Source: Prostheceraeus crozeri (taxonomy: Eukaryota > Platyhelminthes > Polycladida > Euryleptidae). From it: DNA of 64,000 nt. Both the position numbers and the translations under genes were made by a program. The notes under the pieces are model-generated. The model was not told where the DNA came from, did not search any database, and saw nothing but the letters and a program-made list of their open reading frames with translations. The first letter of the stretch is position 1; each line of letters opens with the position of its first letter. This document shows, piece by piece, positions 33,057-41,381 of this stretch. The DNA is taken from the NCBI GenBank assembly GCA_907163375.1, contig CAJQUW010015620.1, positions 124,001 through 188,000 on the forward strand, in the 5' to 3' direction.

Positions 33057-33806
33057 ATCACAATGAATTACCCCACGTCTAAGCAGTTAGCATTATAATC
33101 CTTTGTTGATAACTTGTTTACAGAGTTTTTGTTTACAGAGATACTTGTTTACATTGATGGAACGACTGCACACACCGGTGGACGAAACTGACTAACAAGT
33201 GGAATTGTTCCAGAGCTGCAATTGCTTTAGAACAAGTTGGTTGAAATTGTTGTAAAGACGCTTGATATATCGGTGTTTTATAACGGAAAGGCAATACAAT
33301 AAAGAAGCTCTGCTTCATTATCCACTGGATGATTGCAAGCTACATTTCCAAGTGGAAAGAAGAGCACGTTGCTTAATGAGATCTATTTATAAGAATTCGT
33401 CGACATTCTATTTGTCATACGGTAAAAGGGTGTCACGCACATTTGCACATCGTGTGGTAAATTTACAGAATTCAGCAGTAAAGGTATTTTTAGACATTCG
33501 ATTTACGTACTCATATATGGTTATTGTCTGATGAGCATGGAATATTTATCAATTAAAAGTTGGCAGATATGCCCATATAAGACCTAGGCCTACAACATAT
33601 TTAATTTATGAAGTATTGGTTTTGGGTGGGAGGAAGGGGTAGGTGGTCCTCAAAGTGCTCTCCTTGAGGTCGATGCAACACCTGCTCTAAACACGTGCCG
33701 GCGTCCCTGATTATTAGTAAGCATTTTTCTTTTAATAAATGACAAGCACATGAAAACATGCAAGTTATAAAAATTTAAGTGGCATTTATCGATTGAGCAT
33801 TGAGAT
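33057..33806. other. Noncoding flank of the Polinton
   Basis: No recognisable coding region. It contains one TAGGCCTA-type 8-mer near 33588. Confidence 0.45.
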
Positions 33807-33812
33807 AGTTTT
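33807..33812. repeat. Polinton target-site duplication, left
   Basis: AGTTTT directly before the element's AG end, identical to 53226-53231. Six bases is the duplication length made by Polinton integrases. Confidence 0.93.
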
Positions 33813-34590
33813 AGTAATGGTCAAAAGACCGTTCCAGGACACCATAAAATCAAAAAAATTAGTACTTTTAAAAACGACATAAATTTATGAATTTAGTCCC
33901 TTTTTCAGGTTTTTAAGACCTAAATTCATGAATTTAGTCCATTCAAAAAGTACCATTTTTCAAAAAAATTGTATCTTTAAAAACGACATAAATTCATGAA
34001 TTTAGGTCTTAAAAACCTGAAAAAGGGTCTAAATTCATGAATTTATGTCGTTTTTAAAAGTACCCAATTTTCAAATTTTTCAAAATCTCAAATTTGAGAA
34101 TTACAATCGGGCGAAGCCCTAGAACCTTCGGTTCGATTTTCACCCCCGCCAAAATCATGACCGTTCCAGGACACCGAAAATCATAAAAGTTAAGAATCTT
34201 AAAATTTGAGAATTACAATTTTTACCCCCGCCAAAATCATGACCGTTCTAGGACACTAAAAATTATAAAAGTTGAGAATCTCAAATTTGTGATTATGACA
34301 TTTTTCATTGCTTAAATCATGACCGTTCAAGGACACCGAAAACCCGGACACCGAAAAAATCATAAAAGTTGAGAATTTCAAATTCATGAATTTTATCCAT
34401 CTTTCAGGTTTTTAAAATATATCATGTGACTAAAAATATTTCTTTAAAAATGGAAGAAACAAAAGTGGAAGGAACTTCAGAAATGGAAGGAACCTCAAGA
34501 ATATATCCTTCGTTATCTCAATTAAAAACAGGTGAAATGGTTCTCAATTATTATTAAGATTAGAGCACTATGATAAATTAAGAAGACGCA
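33813..34590 (+). repeat. Polinton left terminal inverted repeat
   Basis: Pairs with 52445-53225 with high identity over the outer part. It contains subterminal iterations of ACCGTTC.AGGACACCGAAAA and CATAAATTCATGAATTTA blocks. This arm has one extra unit of about 100 bp. The inner end carries the first part of the gene at the opposite arm (from ATGGAAGAAACAAAAGTGGA at 34449), so it holds a truncated gene copy. Confidence 0.9.
34106..34137 (-). repeat. Double-hairpin module in left inverted repeat
   Basis: Two adjacent hairpins, GGC-GAA-GCC and AACC-TTC-GGTT, closed by an outer ATCG/CGAT stem, 32 nt. Same module as at 52901-52932 in the other arm. Confidence 0.85.
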
Positions 34591-35393
34591 ATTATTACTT
34601 AGTCATTCTTCGTTATTGTATGCTCAACATTATTTAAAGTACTAATTGTGTGAACTAGAAGATCATTGTAACTCATAAACTCAAAATTATTCAATGAACC
34701 CGTACACTGGCTGATAATTGAAGAGAGAGACAGAGATTGAAGAGAGAGAAACATCTAGCAGCTTTTCCCTAAAATTATGTTGAACAGCGCAATCATTTGT
34801 CATTTCAATTTACCCATCGGTAAACTTTTGTCATTTCAACTTACGCGTGCGTAAAGTTTTGACATTTCAATTTACCCCTACGTAAATTATTTTCAGAATC
34901 TGTTTTCAAAATCTATTTTCAAAATCCATTTGCAAAGTCTATTTTCAAATTCAGTTTTAGAAATCGATTTGCAAAATTCATTTAGCGTTTGCCAAACACA
35001 TACGGGTAGTAAAGTACTTCCCATTGTGAAGACAGGAATAGATTAAGCACATAAGAGTGCATTGACAATAAAAGCAAATGACAATAAAATTCTTCTTCTA
35101 AATTTAGAACGCATAGACGGCGACATGCGGGATAGTTGTTATGGCAATTTTAAACAATCATTTTAACGATGAAACATATTTTACAAATGAAGTTCATGAA
35201 GAAAATTGAAATATATAAAACAATATAGATTAGAATCGGCTAAAGCCAGAGGAGCTTCGCTCCGATAATTATAATACAATCATTTCAAAATCGAATAACT
35301 AGTAAGGAAAGACATCATTAGAGAACAGTTTTAAATCAATACCCCCTCCCTTCTGTCCTCTAGGGATCCCTTAAGAAATTTTTTTATTATAAA
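34591..35393. other. Polinton left spacer with iterated palindromes
   Basis: At 34797-34876, three units of about 36 bp share CATTTCAA.TTAC and each holds a small palindrome (TTTACCCATCGGTAAA, CTTACGCGTGCGTAAAG, TTTACCCCTACGTAAAT). At 34898-34985, TCTATTTTCAAAAT-type units repeat about six times. No gene is seen. The position between terminus and first gene would suit a replication or promoter region, which is inference only. Confidence 0.6.
35235..35266 (+). repeat. Double-hairpin module, intergenic
   Basis: GGCT-aa-AGCC and GGAGC-TTC-GCTCC side by side, closed by ATCG/CGAT, again 32 nt. The stem sequences differ from the module at 34106 while the plan is the same. Confidence 0.8.
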
Positions 35394-35822
35394 ATGAGTA
35401 ACATAAATGAGTTTTTGAAATTATATGGAACACAAACGACAACGAATTTCGACCTAAAGAAAATCGCTAATCGATTAGGAATAAAGAATTTTCATGTTCT
35501 AATGAGAAACGAATTACAATTCCTAAAAAATAGGTCATCAGGAACCTCCAGTTCCCGGAACAAAGTTCCATCAATAACTGTAAATTTCATAACAAATCTT
35601 CATACGTCAAATGAAAAAGGTGTACATTGGTCAGCAGGCGTTAAAAATCATCAGCAGAACTATTATTTTGATTCATACGGTTTGCCCCCTACAAATGAAG
35701 TAAAAGAATTACTTGGAACGGGAACATACAATACGTTTCAAATTCAAAAACCGGGAACAACTTATTGTGGACAATTATGTCTTTATTTTTATTTCAATTA
35801 CAAAAAGGAGTACCATTTCTAG
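35394..35822 (+). CDS. PRO: Polinton adenain-like cysteine protease
   Basis: 142 aa. The catalytic set is visible: His78 in GVHWSAG, Asp93 in YYFDSYGLPP and Cys125 in TTYCGQLCLY, with the order and spacing of adenovirus protease/Ulp1-type peptidases. In Polintons this enzyme is thought to mature capsid proteins. It begins at ATG 35394 after an AT-rich leader and is the leftmost gene, transcribed rightward toward the integrase. A double-hairpin module is embedded at codons about 49-59 (SGTSSSRNKVP), lengthening a loop ahead of the catalytic His without disturbing the frame. Confidence 0.88.
   Translation: MSNINEFLKLYGTQTTTNFDLKKIANRLGIKNFHVLMRNELQFLKNRSSGTSSSRNKVPSITVNFITNLHTSNEKGVHWSAGVKNHQQNYYFDSYGLPPTNEVKELLGTGTYNTFQIQKPGTTYCGQLCLYFYFNYKKEYHF
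35541..35569 (+). repeat. Double-hairpin module inside protease gene
   Basis: GGAAC-ctcca-GTTCC is followed by GGAAC-aaa-GTTCC. It is in frame and encodes a Ser-rich loop. Confidence 0.75.
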
Positions 35823-35870
35823 ATATTATGTTAGAGTTAAACAATCTATAACTCAAGCGAAGCTAGCTAG

Positions 35871-35912
35871 CTAAAGCGCCACCTAAAGGTTAAAGCGCCA
35901 CCTAAAGGTTAA
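35871..35912. repeat. Short direct repeat between protease and integrase genes
   Basis: TAAAGCGCCACCTAAAGGT occurs twice in tandem at the convergent 3' ends of the two genes. Confidence 0.85.
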
Positions 35913-37264
35913 AGCTCTGTTTTCTGTAATTCATTTTGATAAAAAGGGCCTCTGATATCCTCATTATCTAAATCTTTAATTTCATAAGTAATCGGATAAC
36001 TTTGATTTATTTTGCAAACTTCAAATATTTCTTTAGTCCAATAGCCAACAAAGCCTTTTTCAAATTTGTTCTTATATTTAAATATTCTAACTCTATCTCC
36101 AATTTTAAATTTCGGCTTAAGTTTCTGCAAATTCGGATTACTCTCATTCAAATTATTATTTTCGTTCGAATAATTATTCTCGAATATTTTCTTTCGTATT
36201 AAATCAGGGTCGTCAGAAGCATTCTTTGGAGTTTCTTCAATACCAGAATGAACTTTATTATTGTACTGCTCTACAATTCCTGGTAATATCTTCAACCATT
36301 TCTGATTTCCTTGCTGAGTAAATTTCTTGAAAATTATATTTTTCAACGTCCGATTGAATCTTTCTATCACTATAGCTTTTCCTGCGTTTTCAGTTGAATA
36401 AACAGTTTCAAATAGTGGCTGAACGTTTCTGTTATAAAATTCCGACCCTTTATCAACAAACAATTTTTTTGGCTTTCTATTACTTTCTTTAAAGATTTCT
36501 TCAAACGCATATTTAACTGATAGACCACTTTTATTTTTTAAAGGTTTTACCCAAGCGTATCGTGTATATAAATCTATAACGGTCAATGCGTATTTATAAT
36601 CAGAATCATTCGGCATATGAATAAGATCAGCACTCCAAATATCATCTTTATTAAATACTTTTACTTTCAATAAATATTTAGGCCTTCTGTATTCTTTATG
36701 AATTTCAGACGCGTAGGTTCGAGCGTTGCTCTCAGACAGCTTTGCTGTCGTTTCATTTAAACCCTGACCGAATAATATTTTAGCTTGTAAAGCTTTCTTA
36801 ACAAACATTCTTTCAATTTTTTCTCTAAATGTAGGATTTTGAATAGTATCTAATTCTTGAATCATCTTCTTATCAGCTGCATGTCGAGAACTTAGATCAT
36901 GATTTCGATAAGCTAAATCATGCCTGTAAGCGGCGGCATCTACTCTATTTATTGGTTCTTCACCTGGTTTCGGATTATTATTCTCATCTAGTCTTATATC
37001 TAATCGAGTTCCTGGACCGGTATATGAATGACCAGGAAGATGTTTTTCTTTCGAATATTTACTCCAAATAAAGCCAGGAAAGTTTTCTAATGTTTTTTGT
37101 ATGTCACCACCGTAGGTAGTAGCCAAACTTTGTTTGTCGTCGTTATCTTCATAAATTTTACAATTTGAGTTTTTATTTTTGTTTAATAGATAATTCAATA
37201 AATCTAAATTAGAAATTTTTAATTTAATTAAATTTTCGGAATTTGTGGAATTTGCGGAATTCAT
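35909..37264 (-). CDS. INT: PLA2-like domain fused to Polinton integrase
   Basis: 451 aa. Residues about 75-135 carry a parvovirus VP1-type phospholipase A2 signature: Ca-loop YTGPGTRLD (Y81, G83, G85) and catalytic RHDLAY (H115, D116, Y119). Residues about 200-345 are a retroviral-type integrase core: Asp213 (IWSADLIHM), Asp271 (LFVDKGSEF), Glu301 (IERFNRTLK). The C-terminus (GDRVRIFKYKNKFEKGFVGYW) is an SH3/chromo-like tail as in Polinton integrases. In parvoviruses PLA2 opens endosomal membranes; here it shares a frame with the enzyme that inserts the element. The domains may be separated by the protease. A double-hairpin module encodes the linker at residues about 171-182. Confidence 0.87.
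   Translation of the reverse strand: MNSANSTNSENLIKLKISNLDLLNYLLNKNKNSNCKIYEDNDDKQSLATTYGGDIQKTLENFPGFIWSKYSKEKHLPGHSYTGPGTRLDIRLDENNNPKPGEEPINRVDAAAYRHDLAYRNHDLSSRHAADKKMIQELDTIQNPTFREKIERMFVKKALQAKILFGQGLNETTAKLSESNARTYASEIHKEYRRPKYLLKVKVFNKDDIWSADLIHMPNDSDYKYALTVIDLYTRYAWVKPLKNKSGLSVKYAFEEIFKESNRKPKKLFVDKGSEFYNRNVQPLFETVYSTENAGKAIVIERFNRTLKNIIFKKFTQQGNQKWLKILPGIVEQYNNKVHSGIEETPKNASDDPDLIRKKIFENNYSNENNNLNESNPNLQKLKPKFKIGDRVRIFKYKNKFEKGFVGYWTKEIFEVCKINQSYPITYEIKDLDNEDIRGPFYQNELQKTEL
36719..36751 (-). repeat. Double-hairpin module in PLA2-integrase linker
   Basis: On the minus strand, GACAGC-aaa-GCTGTC is followed by GAGC-aac-GCTC. It is in frame and encodes TTAKLSESNAR between the two domains. 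Confidence 0.8.
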
Positions 37265-37335
37265 TTTAAAAGATAAAAAAATTTAAAAGATAAAAAAAAT
37301 TTAAAAGATGAAATAAAATGAATGTTTTACCGAAA

Positions 37336-37364
37336 AGAACCAAAGGTTCTGAGGTTATTACCTT
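37336..37364. repeat. Double-hairpin module at gene 3' end
   Basis: AGAACC-aaa-GGTTCT followed by AGGT-tatt-ACCT, overlapping the last codons of the next leftward gene. Confidence 0.6.
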
Positions 37365-37900
37365 ATCATACTAGGACTTAGATATATTCCAGAACCATCT
37401 TTAGTTTCTTTAATTTCAATTAAATCATCAACATTGTGGAGAATATTTTTAAGAACTCGTTTTCCTTCATCAACTAATTTTAATTTACTAATAAAATTAT
37501 CTACTACTCCTTTTCCTTCAGGCGAAGCCCTGGAAGACATCTCCGTTGACCCATGAACCGATGTCCCTTCACCCCTAGCAACTTTCTCTAACTCTCTGTT
37601 ATGACGTTTTTGTTCTTCTAATGCTGCCTTCTCTGATTTATTTTTATTTACTGCTTGGACAATACCAGCTGTCCCACCTGCAACACTTCCTGCTGCAGCT
37701 ATGCCTTCTATTATTAGTGGAATTAATGGGAGAATCCCGCCATTCTTTTCTTCTTGTAATTGAATATTCTCTATCATTGGTTTACTTATGTAATACTTTT
37801 TTTTATTAATCGTAATAGTTTTAGGGGTATTTTTGTCAACAATATTACGTAATTTTAATTCAACAGTTTTATTATTAATATTACTTTTCGCTTGCGACAT
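37358..37900 (-). CDS. Polinton capsid-core-like protein with hydrophobic Gly/Ala segment
   Basis: 180 aa. The N-terminal half is basic. Residues about 70-105 (GGILPLIPLIIEGIAAAGSV then AGGTAGIVQAVNKNK) form a hydrophobic Gly/Ala helix, followed by a charged helix (KSEKAALEEQKRHNRELEKV). This layout resembles the amphipathic and core peptides (pX/pVI type) of adenovirus-like capsids, which rupture membranes or condense DNA. The assignment is by layout only. A hairpin-type module near codons 110-128 (STEMSSRASPEGKG) is read in frame. It lies between the integrase and major capsid genes, all transcribed leftward. Confidence 0.55.
   Translation of the reverse strand: MSQAKSNINNKTVELKLRNIVDKNTPKTITINKKKYYISKPMIENIQLQEEKNGGILPLIPLIIEGIAAAGSVAGGTAGIVQAVNKNKSEKAALEEQKRHNRELEKVARGEGTSVHGSTEMSSRASPEGKGVVDNFISKLKLVDEGKRVLKNILHNVDDLIEIKETKDGSGIYLSPSMIR
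37521..37566 (-). repeat. Hairpin module, long form, inside a gene
   Basis: On the minus strand, GGACATCGG...GGAGATGTC encloses a small GTT/AAC hairpin and is followed by GGGCTTCGCC. Close copies lie at 39955-39998 and, without the inner hairpin, at 52669-52703. Confidence 0.75.
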
Positions 37901-38035
37901 TTTTAATAAAAAAATTTTAAGTTAAGAATTTAAAGTTATCAAAAAATTTAAATCTATTCTAGTTATGAAAAATTTTTAGTTAAGAATTTTTAAGTTAAGA
38001 ATTTTTAATCTATTCTAGTTATGAAAAAATTTTAA

Positions 38036-39370
38036 TTAGCCGATCCTAACCATCTTTCCATTAAGAACTTCAATAGAATATTTTGTATCTTCTAGCAATA
38101 AACCATAAGCCATCAATGAAGTTGTGGAATCTTTCTTTTCAATATTAATTGTTACATCACAACCATTTTTAATAATATCTTCTGATTGTGCACTTAAATC
38201 GAAACAGAAAATTGGATATAAATGTCTCCAATCTCCAGGAGTTAATTGTGGTTCAACTCCAAATTCTATACAAAGATTTCTATAAGAATCATATCCTTCC
38301 ATAAATTGATTATTGGTATCATCGAATCTTAATGGATCAATTGGATATCGAGTTTGATTTAATGAAACTTGTAAACTTCGAATTGTATTAATATGGAAGA
38401 TATTATTGTTCTTATCAAAACTTGGAGAATTATTTCTTTGAAATGTTAGTAATAAATATCTTGGAGTATTCGTAGTTCTAGTAAAATGCCAGTTAAATCT
38501 TTGTTCGGAAAAAGTTACTGAACTAGCAGTTCTCTTTAGAAAATTAACTGGAATTGGTTTGTTAGTATTTAATCTTTTTGCAATAGCTGTTTCAACCTCT
38601 AAACTAGGAGTAATATGCTTAATCCACCATTCAAGTCTATCAATTTTTAAATATGCTTTTTTCCCAGTCTTACCAAAAAAGATTAATTCATTATTTGCTG
38701 TACGATGAATTATTAATTTAAATTTTAATTGATATGATATTTTATCATAATCTAAATAACCGAATAATGGAGACAATGACCAATTTACTGTCTGTTTACT
38801 TTTTTTGTTAAATTCACGTCTTTCTTTATATGCTTCATTATTTGTTTTATTTAAATGTTTTGCAATATTTTCTACATCTTTCGCAATTCCTGCGGCATCT
38901 GTTCCAGCGTCAGTTAAATCATCAATAATTATACCATCATTAGTATCAGGAAACCAACCTTCGACTTTATACTTTTTATTATTTTCACCAATTATTACAA
39001 ATCTAAGCATTGTATCAATTACACCTGGGGAATCACTTATTGTTTCTATATTTTGAGTTGCAACATCTAAACGCATTTGTGCAAATAAACTTGGGAAAAA
39101 ATTATTCTCTAGTGTAATATTATCAGTATCTGGTAATGGTGTTGTAAAATTAGCATCACTATATAAAGAATATTCACAGTGTAAAAATGAATCAGGTAAA
39201 TATAAATAACTCTGCTGATTATCAACTTCAAAGATTAAATCTCCCCCAGTATTTACTCTACTGGAAGATCCGGGATTCATAGCAATTCTTATATAGTCAT
39301 TCTTTTTTTGATTATAACTGACGAACGGAGGATCGTCTAATTTAAATTTATTTTCGATAAGCGAAGACAT
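38036..39370 (-). CDS. MCP: Polinton major capsid protein, double jelly-roll type
   Basis: 444 aa. Typical blocks are GGDLIFEVDNQQSYLYLPDS then FLHCEYSLY near the N-terminus, ITLENNFFPSLFAQMRLDVA (first jelly roll), NWSLSPLFGYLDYDKI, and KAYLKIDRLEWWIKHITPSL mid-protein. RNLCIEFGVEPQLTPGDWRH and YPIFCFDLSAQSEDI follow toward the end. These match the capsid protein of invertebrate Polintons (F54H12.2-like proteins), which forms trimeric hexon-like capsomers. The size, about 440-500 aa, is normal. The start at ATG 39370 is preceded by an A-rich leader. Confidence 0.8.
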   Translation of the reverse strand: MSSLIENKFKLDDPPFVSYNQKKNDYIRIAMNPGSSSRVNTGGDLIFEVDNQQSYLYLPDSFLHCEYSLYSDANFTTPLPDTDNITLENNFFPSLFAQMRLDVATQNIETISDSPGVIDTMLRFVIIGENNKKYKVEGWFPDTNDGIIIDDLTDAGTDAAGIAKDVENIAKHLNKTNNEAYKERREFNKKSKQTVNWSLSPLFGYLDYDKISYQLKFKLIIHRTANNELIFFGKTGKKAYLKIDRLEWWIKHITPSLEVETAIAKRLNTNKPIPVNFLKRTASSVTFSEQRFNWHFTRTTNTPRYLLLTFQRNNSPSFDKNNNIFHINTIRSLQVSLNQTRYPIDPLRFDDTNNQFMEGYDSYRNLCIEFGVEPQLTPGDWRHLYPIFCFDLSAQSEDIIKNGCDVTINIEKKDSTTSLMAYGLLLEDTKYSIEVLNGKMVRIG

Positions 39371-39439
39371 TTTTATAAGAAATAATTTGACTTTTTGTTT
39401 TTCTCACAGATAGAAAAAAAATTTTTACTAAATATAATT

Positions 39440-39895
39440 TTAGAATTTTGCTAGACCAGCTCCGCTATTAATGCCATTACCTCTTATTTCTTCAATTGTT
39501 TTTTCATTTTGTTTACTATCACCCTCTACAGCTATGTTAGCAATTTTGTTTTTTGTTTCATCTGAAAGTTTTTTTAATTTTTTTAGTTCTTCAGAATCAT
39601 TCCTAAGTTTACGAATAGCTTCTAGTTGTTTTAATTCGTTTTGTGATTTAACAGCATTTGATATTGCACTAGCTGTACTACCTATAGCAGCTGCTCCTTT
39701 TGCAGCAGATGTAATCAAATCTTTATTATTTTTAATTAAGTTAACGATACTACCAATACCAGAAAAGATACCATCCCCTTCTGTTCCGACTGTTTCTCTA
39801 TTATCATAATGGTAAACCGGATTCATACGTGGTTCATGAGAAATTTTTTGATTTGAAGCAAAATGTTTAAGATTGTGTTTATAAATTATAGGCAT
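39440..39895 (-). CDS. Polinton small hydrophobic protein, pVI/pX-like
   Basis: 151 aa. Residues about 41-85 (GDGIFSGIGSIVNLIKNNKD then LITSAAKGAAAIGSTASAIS) form a Gly/Ala-rich amphipathic segment, followed by a long charged helix (ELKQLEAIRKLRNDSEELKK). Similar overall plan to the 180-aa protein at 37358-37900, so the element carries two candidates for membrane-active or core roles. It is encoded directly upstream of the major capsid gene on the same strand. No sequence motif proves the role. Confidence 0.5.
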   Translation of the reverse strand: MPIIYKHNLKHFASNQKISHEPRMNPVYHYDNRETVGTEGDGIFSGIGSIVNLIKNNKDLITSAAKGAAAIGSTASAISNAVKSQNELKQLEAIRKLRNDSEELKKLKKLSDETKNKIANIAVEGDSKQNEKTIEEIRGNGINSGAGLAKF

Positions 39896-39898
39896 TTT

Positions 39899-40189
39899 TT
39901 AGGAATAAATTTGACTTTTTGGGAAAAATATAAATACGGGTGAAGCGCGAAGCGCGAAGCCCTGGGAGACATCTCCGTTGACCCATGAACCGATGTCCAT
40001 TATAAAAAAAAATGTTTGTTTTTTGTTCTTAACTTTTGCAGATTGCGTTTTTGGTTTAACTTTATCAGGAACCAAACCTGCATCAATAATTCTTTTTATT
40101 CTATGATTTTCTTTCATAATATTTCTTTCTTTTATTAGCTCTTCTAATTGTTTAATTCTTTTAAAATTATTAGCTCTAATTTTATCCAT
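39899..40189 (-). CDS. Short paralog of the N-terminus of the 278-aa protein
   Basis: The first 45 residues (MDKIRANNFKRIKQLEELIK then ERNIMKENHRIKR) are clearly paralogous to MDKVRADNFKRIKQLDELIK of the protein at 49052-49888. The rest is unrelated, and its end runs through a hairpin module (SQGFALRASP). It is a partial duplicate within the element, in opposite orientation to the full gene. Expression is uncertain. Confidence 0.6.
   Translation of the reverse strand: MDKIRANNFKRIKQLEELIKERNIMKENHRIKRIIDAGLVPDKVKPKTQSAKVKNKKQTFFFIMDIGSWVNGDVSQGFALRASPVFIFFPKSQIYS
39941..39998 (-). repeat. Hairpin module, long form
   Basis: It has the same GACATC/GATGTC stem with inner hairpin as 37521-37566, followed by an expanded GAAGCGCGAAGCGCGAAGCCC stem region. 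GC-rich island in an AT-rich spacer. Confidence 0.75.
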
Positions 40190-40320
40190 TTTTAAAATTA
40201 TATACTTTTATATACTTTTATATATTTATATTTTTGTATTTTTTAAATTATATTTATATTTTTTATGATTCTTATTTTTTGTAGGTAAAAAATATTTAAG
40301 TTAATATTTACAATACTCGT

Positions 40321-41208
40321 TTAAGATTTACGTTTGTGAATGGACAACAACTTCGAGATAACTTTATTAATTGACTGTTGCACTTTATCTATTGCGTCAA
40401 GCAGCGTGTGATGTACTTTAATTTCTTTTCTATTAACTTGCATTTTCTGCTGATTAATCTTCAACGCCGTTTTAAGAGCATTTAACTTAATTTTAAGAAC
40501 ATCTAATTGTCTTTTAACAGCATCTAACTGTTCTTTATTTTCTTTAGAGTTTTCTTGTAAATTTTTCTTTAATTCATTTTCTAAATTGATTTTAAGAGTT
40601 TTCATTTTATCAACTTTTTCATTAAGTGAGTTTACTTCATTTATTATTCTATTCATCTTTTTCATTTGTTGAGTAATTTTAGAACTTAATTCATCAACAC
40701 TTTTTTGGAATGTAGTTTGTAACTGCTTTAAATTTTTTTTAATTCTTTCAGGTAGTTTTTCTATTTCATCTTCTAATTGTTCTTTTAACATTTTTATCTG
40801 ATGTTTATTTTTAATGACTGCAGATTTTAAATTTAAAGAAAGTAATATTAAAATTTTTGATTGTTCTGAAATCTTTTTAAATAGTTTTGCTATATCTGCT
40901 TCTAGCTCTCTATCCTTTTTATCAAGTTTTAATAATTTTTCGTTTAATGATTTATCATTAAGTTTAAGCAACTTTAATTCATTCATCAGTGGAACCAAAA
41001 CATCGTTTATATATTTTTCTTTTAATTCATTGATTTGCGTATCAACATATTGTTTATTTGTTAACTCTGTATTTTGTTGTGGAAGAATAGAAAGATGCAA
41101 TGGACCAGATAAAACGTCTCCAGTTTTCATAATATAATTTTCTATCTCTATTTCTAATTCACGATTATTCGGGATATATGCACCTCCACCAACATTTGGT
41201 AACATCAT
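40321..41208 (-). CDS. Fibre-like coiled-coil protein of the Polinton
   Basis: 295 aa from ATG 41208; a longer open frame to 41271 lacks the A-rich start context. The N-terminus reads MMLPNVGGGAYIPNN, then MKTGDVLSGPLHLSILPQQN, then TELTNKQYVDTQINELK. This matches the repeated M.GD..G.l.l.....T.kqYVD motif that heads the shafts of phage tail fibres and some virus fibres. About 230 residues of heptad-rich coiled coil follow (KMNRIINEVNSLNEKVDKMK and similar). It probably forms a trimeric receptor fibre on the capsid. It sits next to the capsid genes on the same strand. No knob domain is evident. Confidence 0.6.
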   Translation of the reverse strand: MMLPNVGGGAYIPNNRELEIEIENYIMKTGDVLSGPLHLSILPQQNTELTNKQYVDTQINELKEKYINDVLVPLMNELKLLKLNDKSLNEKLLKLDKKDRELEADIAKLFKKISEQSKILILLSLNLKSAVIKNKHQIKMLKEQLEDEIEKLPERIKKNLKQLQTTFQKSVDELSSKITQQMKKMNRIINEVNSLNEKVDKMKTLKINLENELKKNLQENSKENKEQLDAVKRQLDVLKIKLNALKTALKINQQKMQVNRKEIKVHHTLLDAIDKVQQSINKVISKLLSIHKRKS

Positions 41209-41224
41209 TTTTAAACAATAAAAA

Positions 41225-41350
41225 TAAAATTTTTTCTGATTATAAAAAATACATAAATTATAAAAATACATAAATTATAAAAATACATAAATTATAAAAA
41301 TACATAAATTATAAAAATACATAAATTATAAAAATACATAAATTATAAAA
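41225..41350. repeat. 17-bp tandem repeat between divergent genes
   Basis: About six units of AATACATAAATTATAAA between the divergently transcribed fibre-like and zinc-finger genes, so it probably contains their promoters. Confidence 0.85.
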
Positions 41351-41381
41351 AATAAAATTTTTCCTAATAAAAATAAAAAAA

